64,000 bases of DNA from Hymenobacter sp. APR13. GTDB lineage: Bacteria; Bacteroidota; Bacteroidia; Cytophagales; Hymenobacteraceae. Shown here in pieces: positions 51,093 through 60,856 of the stretch. The stretch is taken from positions 3,591,001-3,655,000 of the forward strand of contig NZ_CP006587.1 in assembly GCF_000737515.1 (NCBI RefSeq). The letters are read 5' to 3'. Numbering within the stretch: position 1 is the first letter of the stretch; every line of letters starts with the position of its first letter. A program made the translations under genes and the position numbers. A model generated the notes under the pieces. The model saw only the letters and a program-made list of their open reading frames with translations. It was not told where the DNA came from and did no database searches.

Positions 51093-51132
51093 AAGCGGAG
51101 AAGCAGGCTTGGCGGCCGGAGCTTCTCCGCTT
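51093..51132 (+). terminator. Terminator of asnA
   Basis: A perfect 12-bp stem (AAGCGGAGAAGC and complement) with a 16-nt loop runs into T7. It lies about 100 bp after the asnA stop. The rest of the gap to 51346 holds nothing that I can support. Confidence 0.85.
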
Positions 51133-51346
51133 TTTTTGTGCCCGCTGTCCGCTTTCAGGCCGTTTTGTTGCGTTGGGAGGCGCACCGGAGCAGCTGGAAA
51201 GGAGGGCTGCCGCGGGCATGGGCGCGGCCGCCGCCGGCCACATTGGCACCATGCTTGCCAAAGCCCCGCCAGATGCTTCGGCGCAGGCTGCGGCCCGCGT
51301 TCGGCTTCCTGGCCCAAACGGTATTCACCCTGTAATCTTCCTTCCC

Positions 51347-51673
51347 ATGAAAACGCTCCTGCTGTCCTTTGCCGCCGCAATATTGCTGGCCACTTCCGCC
51401 GCTGCCGCGCCCCTTGCTTCCCGTGTTGATGATGACCGCTGGGAGCGGAAATCTGACCGCGACCATGACCACGACAGAGGTCACAGAGATGATAAACGTT
51501 ACGACAAGAAAGGCAAAGACAAGAAGTACCAGGACCGCCGCGGCTACGACAACCGCCGCGACAACGACAAGTGCCAGCGCGACGGCCGCTACTCCCGCGA
51601 CGAGCAGAAGCGCCGCAACGACCAATACGGCTACGGCCGCCGCGAGCCGGTGAAGCGCTTCCCCGGCCGCTAG
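51347..51673 (+). CDS. Small exported, highly charged Asp/Arg/Lys-rich protein
   Basis: The 108-residue product has a clear signal peptide (MKTLLLSFAAAILLATSAAA) and a mature part of about 85 residues made almost only of Asp, Arg, Lys, His, Tyr and Gly (DRDHDHDRGHRDDKRYDKKG). It is probably disordered in the periplasm or outside the cell. A single Cys (NDKCQRD) is present. I do not recognise a family; a metal- or polyanion-binding role is a guess. The ATG at 51347 is fixed by the signal peptide. Confidence 0.75.
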   Translation: MKTLLLSFAAAILLATSAAAAPLASRVDDDRWERKSDRDHDHDRGHRDDKRYDKKGKDKKYQDRRGYDNRRDNDKCQRDGRYSRDEQKRRNDQYGYGRREPVKRFPGR

Positions 51674-51707
51674 CCGGCCCTGCCGCCGCTGATTTGCCCC
51701 GATAACG

Positions 51708-51738
51708 TCGGCCCCGCTTCCTCTGGAGGTGGGGCCGA
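51708..51738 (+). terminator. Possible terminator after the charged exported protein gene
   Basis: An 8-bp TCGGCCCC/GGGGCCGA stem lies 35 bp after the stop codon. It lacks a following T tract, so confidence is limited. Confidence 0.4.
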
Positions 51739-51905
51739 TGCCGTTTGGGCCATGTGGGCGGCTGGGTTTGGGGAGAAATAATACCGGCTGATTTATAGGG
51801 GATTGAGTACTTTGATTCCGGAAGGACGGAACGCCGCTGCGCCCGGTCGGGGGCCTGCCGTCTGTGCTTTCTATGTCGTTTCTCACCAGTTAAAAGTCGT
51901 CTGTT

Positions 51906-52283
51906 ATGTCGCAATCAGATTCTCTCATGGGCCCGCTGAAGGGAGCCGACCACCGGGTGGTGGGCGGCGTTGCTATTGATGTAGTGCGCACCGGCGCGGC
52001 GCGGGTGAAACGGGTGGTGTATCCGGTGGGCTTCCGGTGGTCGAAGGACATGCAGCCGGTGGTGGGCACGGCCCTGTGCCAGCACGCGCACGTGGGGTTT
52101 CTGGCCCGGGGCGAGTTTCATATTCAGTACGCCGACGGGCAGGTGGAGCAGTTTGTGGCTCCGCAGGCCGTGGCCATTGCGCCCGGCCACGACGGCTGGG
52201 TGGTAGGCGAGGAGCCGGCCGTGCTGATTGAGTTCGACTTTGAGGGCGAAACCGTGCAGCGTCTGGGCCTGCCGACGCGCTAG
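51906..52283 (+). CDS. Small cupin-fold protein
   Basis: The 125-residue soluble protein resembles a single-domain cupin. CQHAHVGFLARGEFHIQYADG supplies the first motif (His pair with Gly-rich turn), and PQAVAIAPGHDGWVVGEEPAVLIEF the second. With only part of the metal-ligand set visible (H-x-H then H in PGHDGW), it may bind a metal or act as a sensor. No operon partner is certain. The ATG at 51906 is the natural start. Confidence 0.75.
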   Translation: MSQSDSLMGPLKGADHRVVGGVAIDVVRTGAARVKRVVYPVGFRWSKDMQPVVGTALCQHAHVGFLARGEFHIQYADGQVEQFVAPQAVAIAPGHDGWVVGEEPAVLIEFDFEGETVQRLGLPTR

Positions 52284-52394
52284 CAGCGGCCATCGGTAGC
52301 CCTGCACCGGCAAAAGCCGAAATCGTGTGGTAACCTGTAAGCCCCAGCTGGCAGTACAACCGGGTATCCTTTCACTGCTACCCACTTTGTACCT

Positions 52395-52739
52395 ATGGCT
52401 ACTTCTGCTTCCGGCGACATTTATGCCGACTTCAAACACGATGTGAACATGACCGCCGCCGAGCTGGAAAAGTGGCTGAAAACCGAAGAATCGAAATCGG
52501 TGGGGCAGGACAGCGGCGACGGCACCAGCGTTGGGCACCACTCCGGCGAGCATATCGTGCAAATTCTGCACAAGAAAAAGGCCGACCTCACCGCCGCCGA
52601 CGAGCAGCACATGCACAAGGTGCACAGCTACATCAGCCGTCACCTGGCCCAGGGCCCGCACGACCAAAAGGACGTGAAAACCTCACGCTGGCGCTATTCG
52701 CTGATGAACTGGGGCCACGATCCGCTGAAAAAAGGGTAG
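52395..52739 (+). CDS. DUF3140 family protein
   Basis: The 114-residue protein matches the DUF3140 pattern end to end: DFKHDVNMTAAELEKWLKTE, EESKSVGQDSGDGTSVGHHS, then HMHKVHSYISRHLAQGP and SRWRYSLMNWGHDPLK. Members are small soluble proteins often suggested to bind DNA; no function is established. It is close to the cupin gene (111 bp) and to selO, and may belong to a stress-response group, which is inference. Confidence 0.9.
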   Translation: MATSASGDIYADFKHDVNMTAAELEKWLKTEESKSVGQDSGDGTSVGHHSGEHIVQILHKKKADLTAADEQHMHKVHSYISRHLAQGPHDQKDVKTSRWRYSLMNWGHDPLKKG

Positions 52740-52897
52740 ACGCCAACGAGCAGAAGGCCAGCGCCTGACGTTAGCGCCCCCCCGCATCCGTGAACTGCCG
52801 CTGGCCTCGGCTGGTTTAGGCAGCAGCCAGCCGTTGCGCGGCGTGCAGGTGGCCGCTTTTGGCGACCTTGCGGCTTCGTTGCCGCCGCTTCTTTCGT

Positions 52898-54499
52898 ATG
52901 CTCCGTATGCCTCACCCTCTTCAGCCGCTGGAAAGCGCCGCTTTCCAGAATTCTTTTGTCGACACGCTGCGCGGCGACGCCTCCTCGGACAACAGCCCGC
53001 GCCAGGTGCCGGGCTACCACTACTCGCGCACCGCGCCCACGCCCGTTGCCGATCCGCACCTGCTGGCGTGGTCCGAGGAAATGGCGGCGTTTCTGGGGTT
53101 GGAGAAACCAGCCGAGCGCGGCCCTGGTGCCGCCGTGTTGGCCGGCAACCTCGTAACCGAAACCATGAAGCCGTTTGCGGCGCGCTACGGCGGGCATCAG
53201 TTCGGCAACTGGGCCGGCCAGCTCGGCGACGGCCGCGCCATGAGTTTGGGCGAGCTTACGGCCACCGACGGCACGCCGTGGGAGCTGCAGCTGAAAGGCG
53301 CTGGCCCCACGCCCTACTCGCGCCGCGCCGATGGCCGCGCCGTGCTGCGTTCCTCGGTGCGGGAGTTTCTGTGTTCCGAAGCCATGTACCATCTCGGAGT
53401 GCCCACCACTCGCGCCCTGAGCCTGGCAGCCACTGGCGACCAGGTGGTGCGCGACATGTTCTACGACGGCAACGCCCGGCCCGAGCCCGGCGCCGTGGTG
53501 GCGCGGGTGGCGCCCACGTTCGTGCGCTTCGGCAGCTTCCAACTGCTGGCCGCACTGGGCGAAATCGACAACCTGCAGGCCCTGGCCGACTACGTGATTA
53601 CGCGGTATTTCCCGGAGCTGGGCGCACCCTCGCCGAAGGTGTATGTGCGCTGGTTTGCCGAAGTAAGCCGCCGCACCGCCGTAATGGTGGCGCACTGGCA
53701 ATCCGTGGGCTTCGTGCACGGCGTGCTCAACACCGACAACATGAGCATCCTGGGCCTCACCATCGACTACGGCCCCTACGGCTGGCTGGAGCCCTACGAC
53801 CCCGACTGGACCCCCAACACCACCGACTTCGGCGGCCGCCGCTACGCCTTCGGGCAGCAGCCGCGGATAGGGCTCTGGAACCTGATGGCGCTGGCCCAAG
53901 CCCTCGGCCCCCTGCTGCCCGACCCGCAGGCGCTACGCCCGCTGCTCGATGAGTACGCCGCCACCTTCAACGCCACCTACCGCCAGCTGATGGCCCGCAA
54001 GCTCGGCCTGGCCACCTTCGCCGCCCCCGACCACGCCCTGCTGGAAGCACTGCCCGCAGCCCTGGAAACCGCCGAGGCCGACCTGACGCTGTTTTTTCGA
54101 GGCCTCTCGGAAGCTGTGCCGGCGCTGCTGCAGGAAGATGACGACGCCCTGGACACGCTGCTGGCTGCGGCCTGCTACACCGAGCCGGGCAGCGCCGCCC
54201 ACGTGCCGTTGCGGGCGTGGCTGGTGCAATACGCCGGGCGGCTGCGCCAGGAATCGAACCCGCCTGAAGCCATTCAGCAAGGCATGCTGGCCGCCAACCC
54301 CAAGTACGTGCTGCGCAACTACCTGGCCCAGCAGGTCATCGAAGCCGCCGAAGCCGGCGACCTGGCCCCGCTGCACCGGCTGCAGCAGGTGCTGAAGACG
54401 CCCTTCACCGAGCAGCCCGGCCACGACGACCTGGCCGCCAAACGGCCCGAGTGGGCCCGCACCAAGCCCGGCAGCGCTACGCTGTCGTGCAGCTCGTAA
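52898..54499 (+). CDS. selO: Protein adenylyltransferase SelO (YdiU family)
   Basis: The 533-residue pseudokinase-fold enzyme transfers AMP to Ser, Thr or Tyr residues of proteins, a response linked to oxidative stress. Family motifs are ARYGGHQFGNWAGQLGDGRA near residue 90, LQLKGAGPTPYSRRADGRAVLRSS near 115, GFVHGVLNTDNMSILGLTIDYGP near 275 and the C-terminal LSCSS. The Cys near the C-terminus is conserved and redox-active in characterised members. The start is the ATG at 52898 or 52907; the frame is open to 52859. It stands alone on the plus strand. Confidence 0.95.
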   Translation: MLRMPHPLQPLESAAFQNSFVDTLRGDASSDNSPRQVPGYHYSRTAPTPVADPHLLAWSEEMAAFLGLEKPAERGPGAAVLAGNLVTETMKPFAARYGGHQFGNWAGQLGDGRAMSLGELTATDGTPWELQLKGAGPTPYSRRADGRAVLRSSVREFLCSEAMYHLGVPTTRALSLAATGDQVVRDMFYDGNARPEPGAVVARVAPTFVRFGSFQLLAALGEIDNLQALADYVITRYFPELGAPSPKVYVRWFAEVSRRTAVMVAHWQSVGFVHGVLNTDNMSILGLTIDYGPYGWLEPYDPDWTPNTTDFGGRRYAFGQQPRIGLWNLMALAQALGPLLPDPQALRPLLDEYAATFNATYRQLMARKLGLATFAAPDHALLEALPAALETAEADLTLFFRGLSEAVPALLQEDDDALDTLLAAACYTEPGSAAHVPLRAWLVQYAGRLRQESNPPEAIQQGMLAANPKYVLRNYLAQQVIEAAEAGDLAPLHRLQQVLKTPFTEQPGHDDLAAKRPEWARTKPGSATLSCSS

Positions 54500-54534
54500 G
54501 GGCGAGGTAAAACCAAGTTGCGGACAGTAAAAAC

Positions 54535-54692
54535 TAGAGCTAAAAAGTTAGTTCCCCTCCTTGGAAAGGAGGGGCTAGGGGTGGTTGATACTCGGCAGGA
54601 CGATCATTAAAACTGGTTTTTAGAACCGTCCACCGATCATCAACCACCCCTAACCCCTCCTTTCTAAGGAGGGGAACTAGCTTCCTAGCTCT
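54535..54692. repeat. TTCCCCTCC-family inverted-repeat element, second copy
   Basis: Arms starting AGAGCTAAAAAGTTAGTTCC and ending at 54692 (CTTCCTAGCTCT) enclose CCCCTCCTT/AAGGAGGGG hairpins and GGGGTGGTTGA/TCAACCACCCC arms. It is closely related to the copy at 29521. It fills the gap between selO and the kinase gene; nothing else is seen there. Confidence 0.8.
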
Positions 54693-54772
54693 TGTCGTAC
54701 ACGATTTAAAGTAGCAAGCCGGAAGTCAGGCGTTACGCTGCCGGTTTGCGGTTCGCTGCCGACCTTTGGGGC

Positions 54773-56101
54773 ATGCATACCCTTGAAGAGCTGCGCAGCG
54801 GCCAGTTGGCCGGCGCCCGGCGCCTCGACCTATCCGAAAACCTGACCGAGTTTCCCCGCGAGATTTTCAGTCTGGCCGATACGCTGGAAGTCCTCAACCT
54901 GTCGGGCAACGCGCTGGCGGCGCTGCCCCCGGATTTTGGCCGCCTGCGCCACCTGCGCATCCTGTTTTGCTCCGATAACCGCTTCACCGCCGTGCCTGAG
55001 GTGCTGGGCGAGTGCCCGCAGCTGAGTATGATTGGCTTCAAGGCCAACCAGATCCGGACGCTGCCCGGCGCGGCGCTGCCCCCGGCTCTACAGTGGCTGA
55101 TCCTCACCGATAACCAGCTCGAAGCCCTGCCGCCCGAAATCGGCACCTGCCAGCACCTGCAGAAGCTGATGCTTGCCGGCAACCGCCTCACCGAGCTTCC
55201 CGAAACCCTGGCCCGCTGCACGAATCTGGAACTGCTGCGCCTGGCTGCCAACCGCCTCGCGGAGCTGCCTACGTGGCTGCTGGCGCTGCCGCGGCTGTCG
55301 TGGCTGGCCTACGCCGGCAACCCGTTCAGCGAAGCCGCCGAAGATGCGGCGCTGGCGCAGCACCCCATCGGCACGATTGCCTGGGACACCCTGACGCCGG
55401 GCCGGCTGCTGGGCGAAGGCGCATCGGGCGTGATTTCGCAGGCCCGCTGGCAGCCCGGCGGCTCGCAGCCGGCGCGGGAAGTGGCCGTGAAGGTGTTTAA
55501 GGGCGCCGTAACCAGCGACGGTCTGCCGCACTCCGAAATGGTGGCCTGCATCAGCGCCGGCCGCCACCCCAGCCTGGTGCCCGTGGATGGGCGTCTGACC
55601 GGCCACCCAACCGGGGCCGAAGGCTTGGTGCTGGAGCTGATTCCGCCCGATTTCATGAACTTGGCCGGTCCGCCCAGCTTCGCCACCTGCACCCGCGACG
55701 TGTACGCGCCCGGCACCACGTTTGCGCTGCCGGCCGTGCTGCGCCTCGCCCACGGCGTAGCATCGGCGGTGGCGCACCTGCACCGCCGCGGCATCCTGCA
55801 CGGCGACCTGTACGCCCACAACATCCTGTACACCAGCACCGGCGCGGCCCTGCTCAGCGACTTTGGCGCGGCCTGCTTCTTTGCGCCGCACGCCACCACA
55901 GCGCGAGCCCTGCAGCAGCTGGAAGCCCGCGCCTTTGGCTGTCTGCTGGAAGAACTGCTGGCGCACTGCGTTCCATCGGCCGCCGAGCAGCCGCTGCTGC
56001 CGCGCCTGCAGCAGCTCCGCGACCAGTGCTTGCAGCTGGATGTAGCCAGCCGGCCGATGTTTGCTGAAATAGCGGCTGCATTGGCGGAATTAGCCGGGTA
56101 G
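54773..56101 (+). CDS. Leucine-rich-repeat protein kinase
   Basis: The 442-residue protein has about seven LRRs over residues 15-185 (LNLSGNALAALPPDFGRL, LILTDNQLEALPPEIGTC, LRLAANRLAELPTWL) followed by a protein kinase domain. Kinase motifs are GEGASGV (214-220), K240 in VAVKVF, HGDLYAHN (343-350, with Gly instead of Arg in the HRD motif) and DFG (363-365), so it should be active. No membrane segment or signal peptide is present, so it acts in the cytoplasm. LRRs probably bind a partner or ligand. The ATG at 54773 starts just before the first LRR. Targets are unknown. Confidence 0.88.
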   Translation: MHTLEELRSGQLAGARRLDLSENLTEFPREIFSLADTLEVLNLSGNALAALPPDFGRLRHLRILFCSDNRFTAVPEVLGECPQLSMIGFKANQIRTLPGAALPPALQWLILTDNQLEALPPEIGTCQHLQKLMLAGNRLTELPETLARCTNLELLRLAANRLAELPTWLLALPRLSWLAYAGNPFSEAAEDAALAQHPIGTIAWDTLTPGRLLGEGASGVISQARWQPGGSQPAREVAVKVFKGAVTSDGLPHSEMVACISAGRHPSLVPVDGRLTGHPTGAEGLVLELIPPDFMNLAGPPSFATCTRDVYAPGTTFALPAVLRLAHGVASAVAHLHRRGILHGDLYAHNILYTSTGAALLSDFGAACFFAPHATTARALQQLEARAFGCLLEELLAHCVPSAAEQPLLPRLQQLRDQCLQLDVASRPMFAEIAAALAELAG

Positions 56102-56123
56102 AAATGACTATCAGAACGGCGTA

Positions 56124-56145
56124 GAGACGCAATACTTTGCGTCTC
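56124..56145. repeat. GAGACGCAA-family hairpin
   Basis: GAGACGCAA and TTGCGTCTC flank a 4-nt spacer. It is followed by GTCGTTGCTGAGGT, as in the copy near 37030. Confidence 0.75.
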
Positions 56146-56199
56146 GTCGTTGCTGAGGTTGTTTAGCTGGCGCGGTTCTGAGTTGTTCGGCGACGGGTC

Positions 56200-56340
56200 C
56201 CGGTCCGGCGGCTTTTTCCAGCCGTCGGGCCGGTCGCTAAATGAACGAGGTGGCCGCACGTTGATGCTGCGGCAACATCAGCCGAAGCAACGTCAGCTTA
56301 TAACGACCGGCCCGACGGCTGGAATAAGCCGCCGGACCGG
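56200..56340. repeat. Large imperfect inverted repeat upstream of msrB
   Basis: Arms of about 37 bp (56200-56236 and 56304-56340), containing CCGGTCCGGCGGCTT and GCCGTCGGGCCGGTCG, pair with only a few mismatches. A smaller inverted repeat (ACGTTGATGCT...CAACGT region) lies in the 67-bp loop. It ends 73 bp before the msrB start and matches none of the other families in the window. Confidence 0.75.
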
Positions 56341-56413
56341 AGCTGCTGCAGGTAGTGCGTTTTCACCTCGATACGCGTATACCACCAACCCACATCAACC
56401 CCAAACCCGCATT

Positions 56414-56887
56414 ATGCTGCGCTGGAAAGACGTGCTGATTTTTGCCCGCTACGCCAACCCCGAGCCGTCCCGGCGGGTGGAGCTGACCGAGGAGCAGTGG
56501 CAGCAGCGCCTGACGCCCGCCCAGTACGCCGTGCTGCGCGGCCGCGGCACCGAGCCGCCGTACCGCAACGCCTACTGCCGCGCCTACGAGCCCGGCCGCT
56601 ACCACTGCGCCGGCTGCCACAGCCTGCTCTTCGACTCGGCCACCAAGTACCACGCCATTTCCGGCTGGCCCAGCTTCACCCAGCCCGCCACGCCCGCCGC
56701 CATCTGCTACCTCCCCGACGACAGCCACCACATGCAGCGCATCGAGGCCCGCTGCAACGTGTGCGGCGGCCACCTCGGCCACGTTTTCCCCGACGGGCCG
56801 GCGCCGGCCGGGTTGCGCTACTGCATCAACTCGACGAGTCTGGTGCTGGAGCCGGTGGCGGCGCCCGATACCGGGACTGGCTGCTGA
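56414..56887 (+). CDS. msrB: Methionine-R-sulfoxide reductase
   Basis: The 157-residue enzyme repairs oxidised methionine in proteins. Zinc ligands are C65/C68 (CAGC) and C114/C117 (CNVC), and the catalytic cysteine is C137 in RYCINSTSL. The family block SGWPSFTQPA lies near residue 83. A possible resolving Cys is C55 (NAYCRAY). Length suits a stand-alone cytosolic MsrB without an MsrA domain. The ATG at 56414 is the first that leaves the fold intact; the upstream frame runs through repeat DNA. It sits near selO, another redox-related gene. Confidence 0.95.
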   Translation: MLRWKDVLIFARYANPEPSRRVELTEEQWQQRLTPAQYAVLRGRGTEPPYRNAYCRAYEPGRYHCAGCHSLLFDSATKYHAISGWPSFTQPATPAAICYLPDDSHHMQRIEARCNVCGGHLGHVFPDGPAPAGLRYCINSTSLVLEPVAAPDTGTGC

Positions 56888-57002
56888 GAGCCGCTAAAAA
56901 AACCTCAACATAACGTCGCATCAAGTGGCTGAAGCATCTTTTTGGAAGCTGGAATCCGGCTTTGTTAGAGACTCCAAATAACCCGCGTTGCGCGGTAGCA
57001 GA

Positions 57003-57164
57003 GTAGCCCCAGCGGGGCGACATGTTGGTAGCACTGTAGTCGATAAATGGAACGAAGCCCCGGCGGGGCGACACCCGAACCGGGCGGTCAGGGTATCGCC
57101 CCGCTGGGGCTTGCGGCAATATTCCGGCGAGGCTTCTACCAACATAACGCCCCGCTGGGGCTAC
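57003..57164. repeat. GCCCCAGCGGGGC-family inverted-repeat element
   Basis: Outer arms GTAGCCCCAGCGGGGCGACA (57003 on) and the complement ending at 57164 pair over about 29 bp. Inner GCCCCGGCGGGGCGACA (57057 on) and ATCGCCCCGCTGGGGC (57095 on) form a second layer. The 162-bp element fills most of the gap between msrB and the HipA-like gene. The stretch 56888-57002 holds nothing that I can support. Confidence 0.8.
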
Positions 57165-57267
57165 ATGGCAACGGCGCAACTTGAGGCAAGCAGCGGCCGC
57201 CGCCGGCTGCTTTGTGCGGCTTTTGTGCGTCCTTTGCGCCCCAACCTGCTTAGACCCCCGACGCTGT

Positions 57268-58062
57268 ATGCTGGCAAGTGACCTTTCGTTGAGAACCGTT
57301 GACGTGACGCGCTACGTGGCCCCGCTGCGCGAAGGAGGCTCGCTGCCAGCGCTGGTAGAGGCCGACGACGGCTTTCTGTACGTGGTGAAATTCCGCGGGG
57401 CGGGGCAGGGGCCCAAGGCGCTGGTGGCCGAGCTGATTGTGGGCGAGCTGGCCCGCGCGCTGGGCATGAAGCTGCCCGAGCTGGTGTTTATCCGCCTCGA
57501 TGAAGCCTTCGGCCGCACCGAGCCCGACGAGGAAATTCAGGATCTGCTGCGGGCCAGCACCGGCCTCAACCTGGCCCTGCACTACCTGGCCCGCGCCAGC
57601 ACCTTCGACCCGCTGGTAACCACCGTGGATGCGCGCCTGGCCTCGCAGGTGGTGTGGCTCGACGCCCTCACGCTGAACGTAGACCGCACGGCCCGCAACA
57701 CCAACCTGCTGCTTTGGAACAAGGAGCTGTGGCTGATCGACCACGGCGCGGCCCTCTACGTGCACCACACCGCCCCCAACTGGGCCGAGCAAACCAAGCC
57801 GCGCGCGTTTCCGCAGGTGAAAGACCACGTGCTGCTGCCCCTGGCCTCGGAGCTAACCGCCATAGACGCCGAAGGCCGCGCCCGCCTCACGCCGGACGTG
57901 TTGCGCGCCATCGTGGCGCTGGTGCCCGACGAGTGGCTGCTGGAGCCCGACCGCACGCCCGGGCAGCAGCGCGACGCCTATGTGCAGTTCCTGCAAAACC
58001 GCCTGGCCGCATCAGAAACCTTTGTTCAGGAAGCCAATGCTGCCCGAGAAGCACTTATTTGA
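57268..58062 (+). CDS. HipA-like kinase-fold protein
   Basis: The 264-residue protein resembles the short HipA family: VEADDGFLYVVKFRGAGQGPKAL (ATP-binding strand with K41), ELIVGELARALGMKLPE, then WLDALTLNVDRTARNTNLLLW (catalytic-loop-like D-R-T-x-x-N-x-N) and LWLIDHGAAL (metal-binding DHG in place of DFG). It lacks the N-terminal HipA regulatory domain. The downstream DUF3037 gene overlaps it by 26 bp, a pairing that recurs in bacteria. Whether it acts as a toxin is unknown. Confidence 0.85.
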   Translation: MLASDLSLRTVDVTRYVAPLREGGSLPALVEADDGFLYVVKFRGAGQGPKALVAELIVGELARALGMKLPELVFIRLDEAFGRTEPDEEIQDLLRASTGLNLALHYLARASTFDPLVTTVDARLASQVVWLDALTLNVDRTARNTNLLLWNKELWLIDHGAALYVHHTAPNWAEQTKPRAFPQVKDHVLLPLASELTAIDAEGRARLTPDVLRAIVALVPDEWLLEPDRTPGQQRDAYVQFLQNRLAASETFVQEANAAREALI

Positions 58063-58426
58063 GTATGCCGTGCTGCGCGTGGTACCGCGCGTAGAGCGGG
58101 AAGAATTCTGCAACGTGGGCGTGGTGCTGTACTGCCGCCCGCTGGGGTTTCTGCAGTGCCGCTTCCACCTCGACGAAGCCCGCCTGCGCGCCCTCGGCGG
58201 CCTTGCCCTCGACCTGGACGAGCTGCAGGCCCGGCTGGGTGCGTTCCAGCGCATCTGTGAGGGCCGCCGCCACGGCGGGCCCATCGGGCAGTTTGGGGTG
58301 GCCGAGCGGTTCCGCTGGCTTACGGCCACGCGCAGCACCGTGCTGCAAACCTCCGCCGTGCACCCCGGCCTCTGCCTCGACCCGGCCGCCACCCTGGACC
58401 GCCTGTTCGAGCAACTGGTGAGGTAG
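58037..58426 (+). CDS. DUF3037 family protein
   Basis: The 129-residue product starts MLPEKHLFEYAVLRVVPRVEREEFCNVGVVLYC, the signature opening of DUF3037. A Leu-rich helical middle and ICEGRRHGGPIGQFGVAERFRWLTATRST follow. Translation starts inside the end of the HipA-like gene (26-bp overlap), so the two are translationally coupled. DUF3037 has no assigned function; the pairing suggests that it partners or restrains the kinase-fold protein. The ATG at 58037 matches the family start. Confidence 0.88.
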   Translation: MLPEKHLFEYAVLRVVPRVEREEFCNVGVVLYCRPLGFLQCRFHLDEARLRALGGLALDLDELQARLGAFQRICEGRRHGGPIGQFGVAERFRWLTATRSTVLQTSAVHPGLCLDPAATLDRLFEQLVR

Positions 58427-58472
58427 CGCGGCGCCGGTTGTGTTAGTCTAAATTGTGCAACTCAAACGAAAT

Positions 58473-58518
58473 CAGTCCGATGTAGAGACGCAATATATTG
58501 CGTCTCTACATCGGACTG
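58473..58518. terminator. 46-bp perfect palindrome between convergent genes (GAGACGCAA family)
   Basis: The half-site CAGTCCGATGTAGAGACGCAATA is followed directly by its exact complement, with no loop. It lies between the DUF3037 gene and the convergent nuclease gene, which suggests bidirectional termination. It belongs to the repeat family at 37094, 37158 and 56124 but with longer arms. Confidence 0.75.
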
Positions 58519-58547
58519 TTGGCTTACGGAGTCAGCTCAGAACTTTC

Positions 58548-60632
<2,085 letters not shown>

Positions 60633-60726
60633 GTAGGGGGGCAGGAAGAGGTAAATAGTGTTTAAAAGTATCACTTAAGCGCGGGATAATTACATGAAAT
60701 TGCGACCCGGCCAAAGACAAAAAAAA

Positions 60727-60788
60727 GTCTGCCGCGGGTGGCCGGGCAAGGCGACGTATGCGGCCCTACCCGACCACCCGCAGCAGAC
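60727..60788 (-). terminator. Terminator of helD
   Basis: A long stem (GTCTGC, a mismatch, GCGGGTGG, a mismatch, CGGG, with complements) is followed on the minus strand by T8. It lies about 70 bp beyond the helD stop. The 60789-60856 stretch shows nothing else. Confidence 0.8.
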
Positions 60789-60856
60789 GGTGGCAATGCG
60801 TGAAAAGAAGCTGACTGAGCTACCGCGAGGCAGCTAGCAGGCACCGAAAAGCTGTA

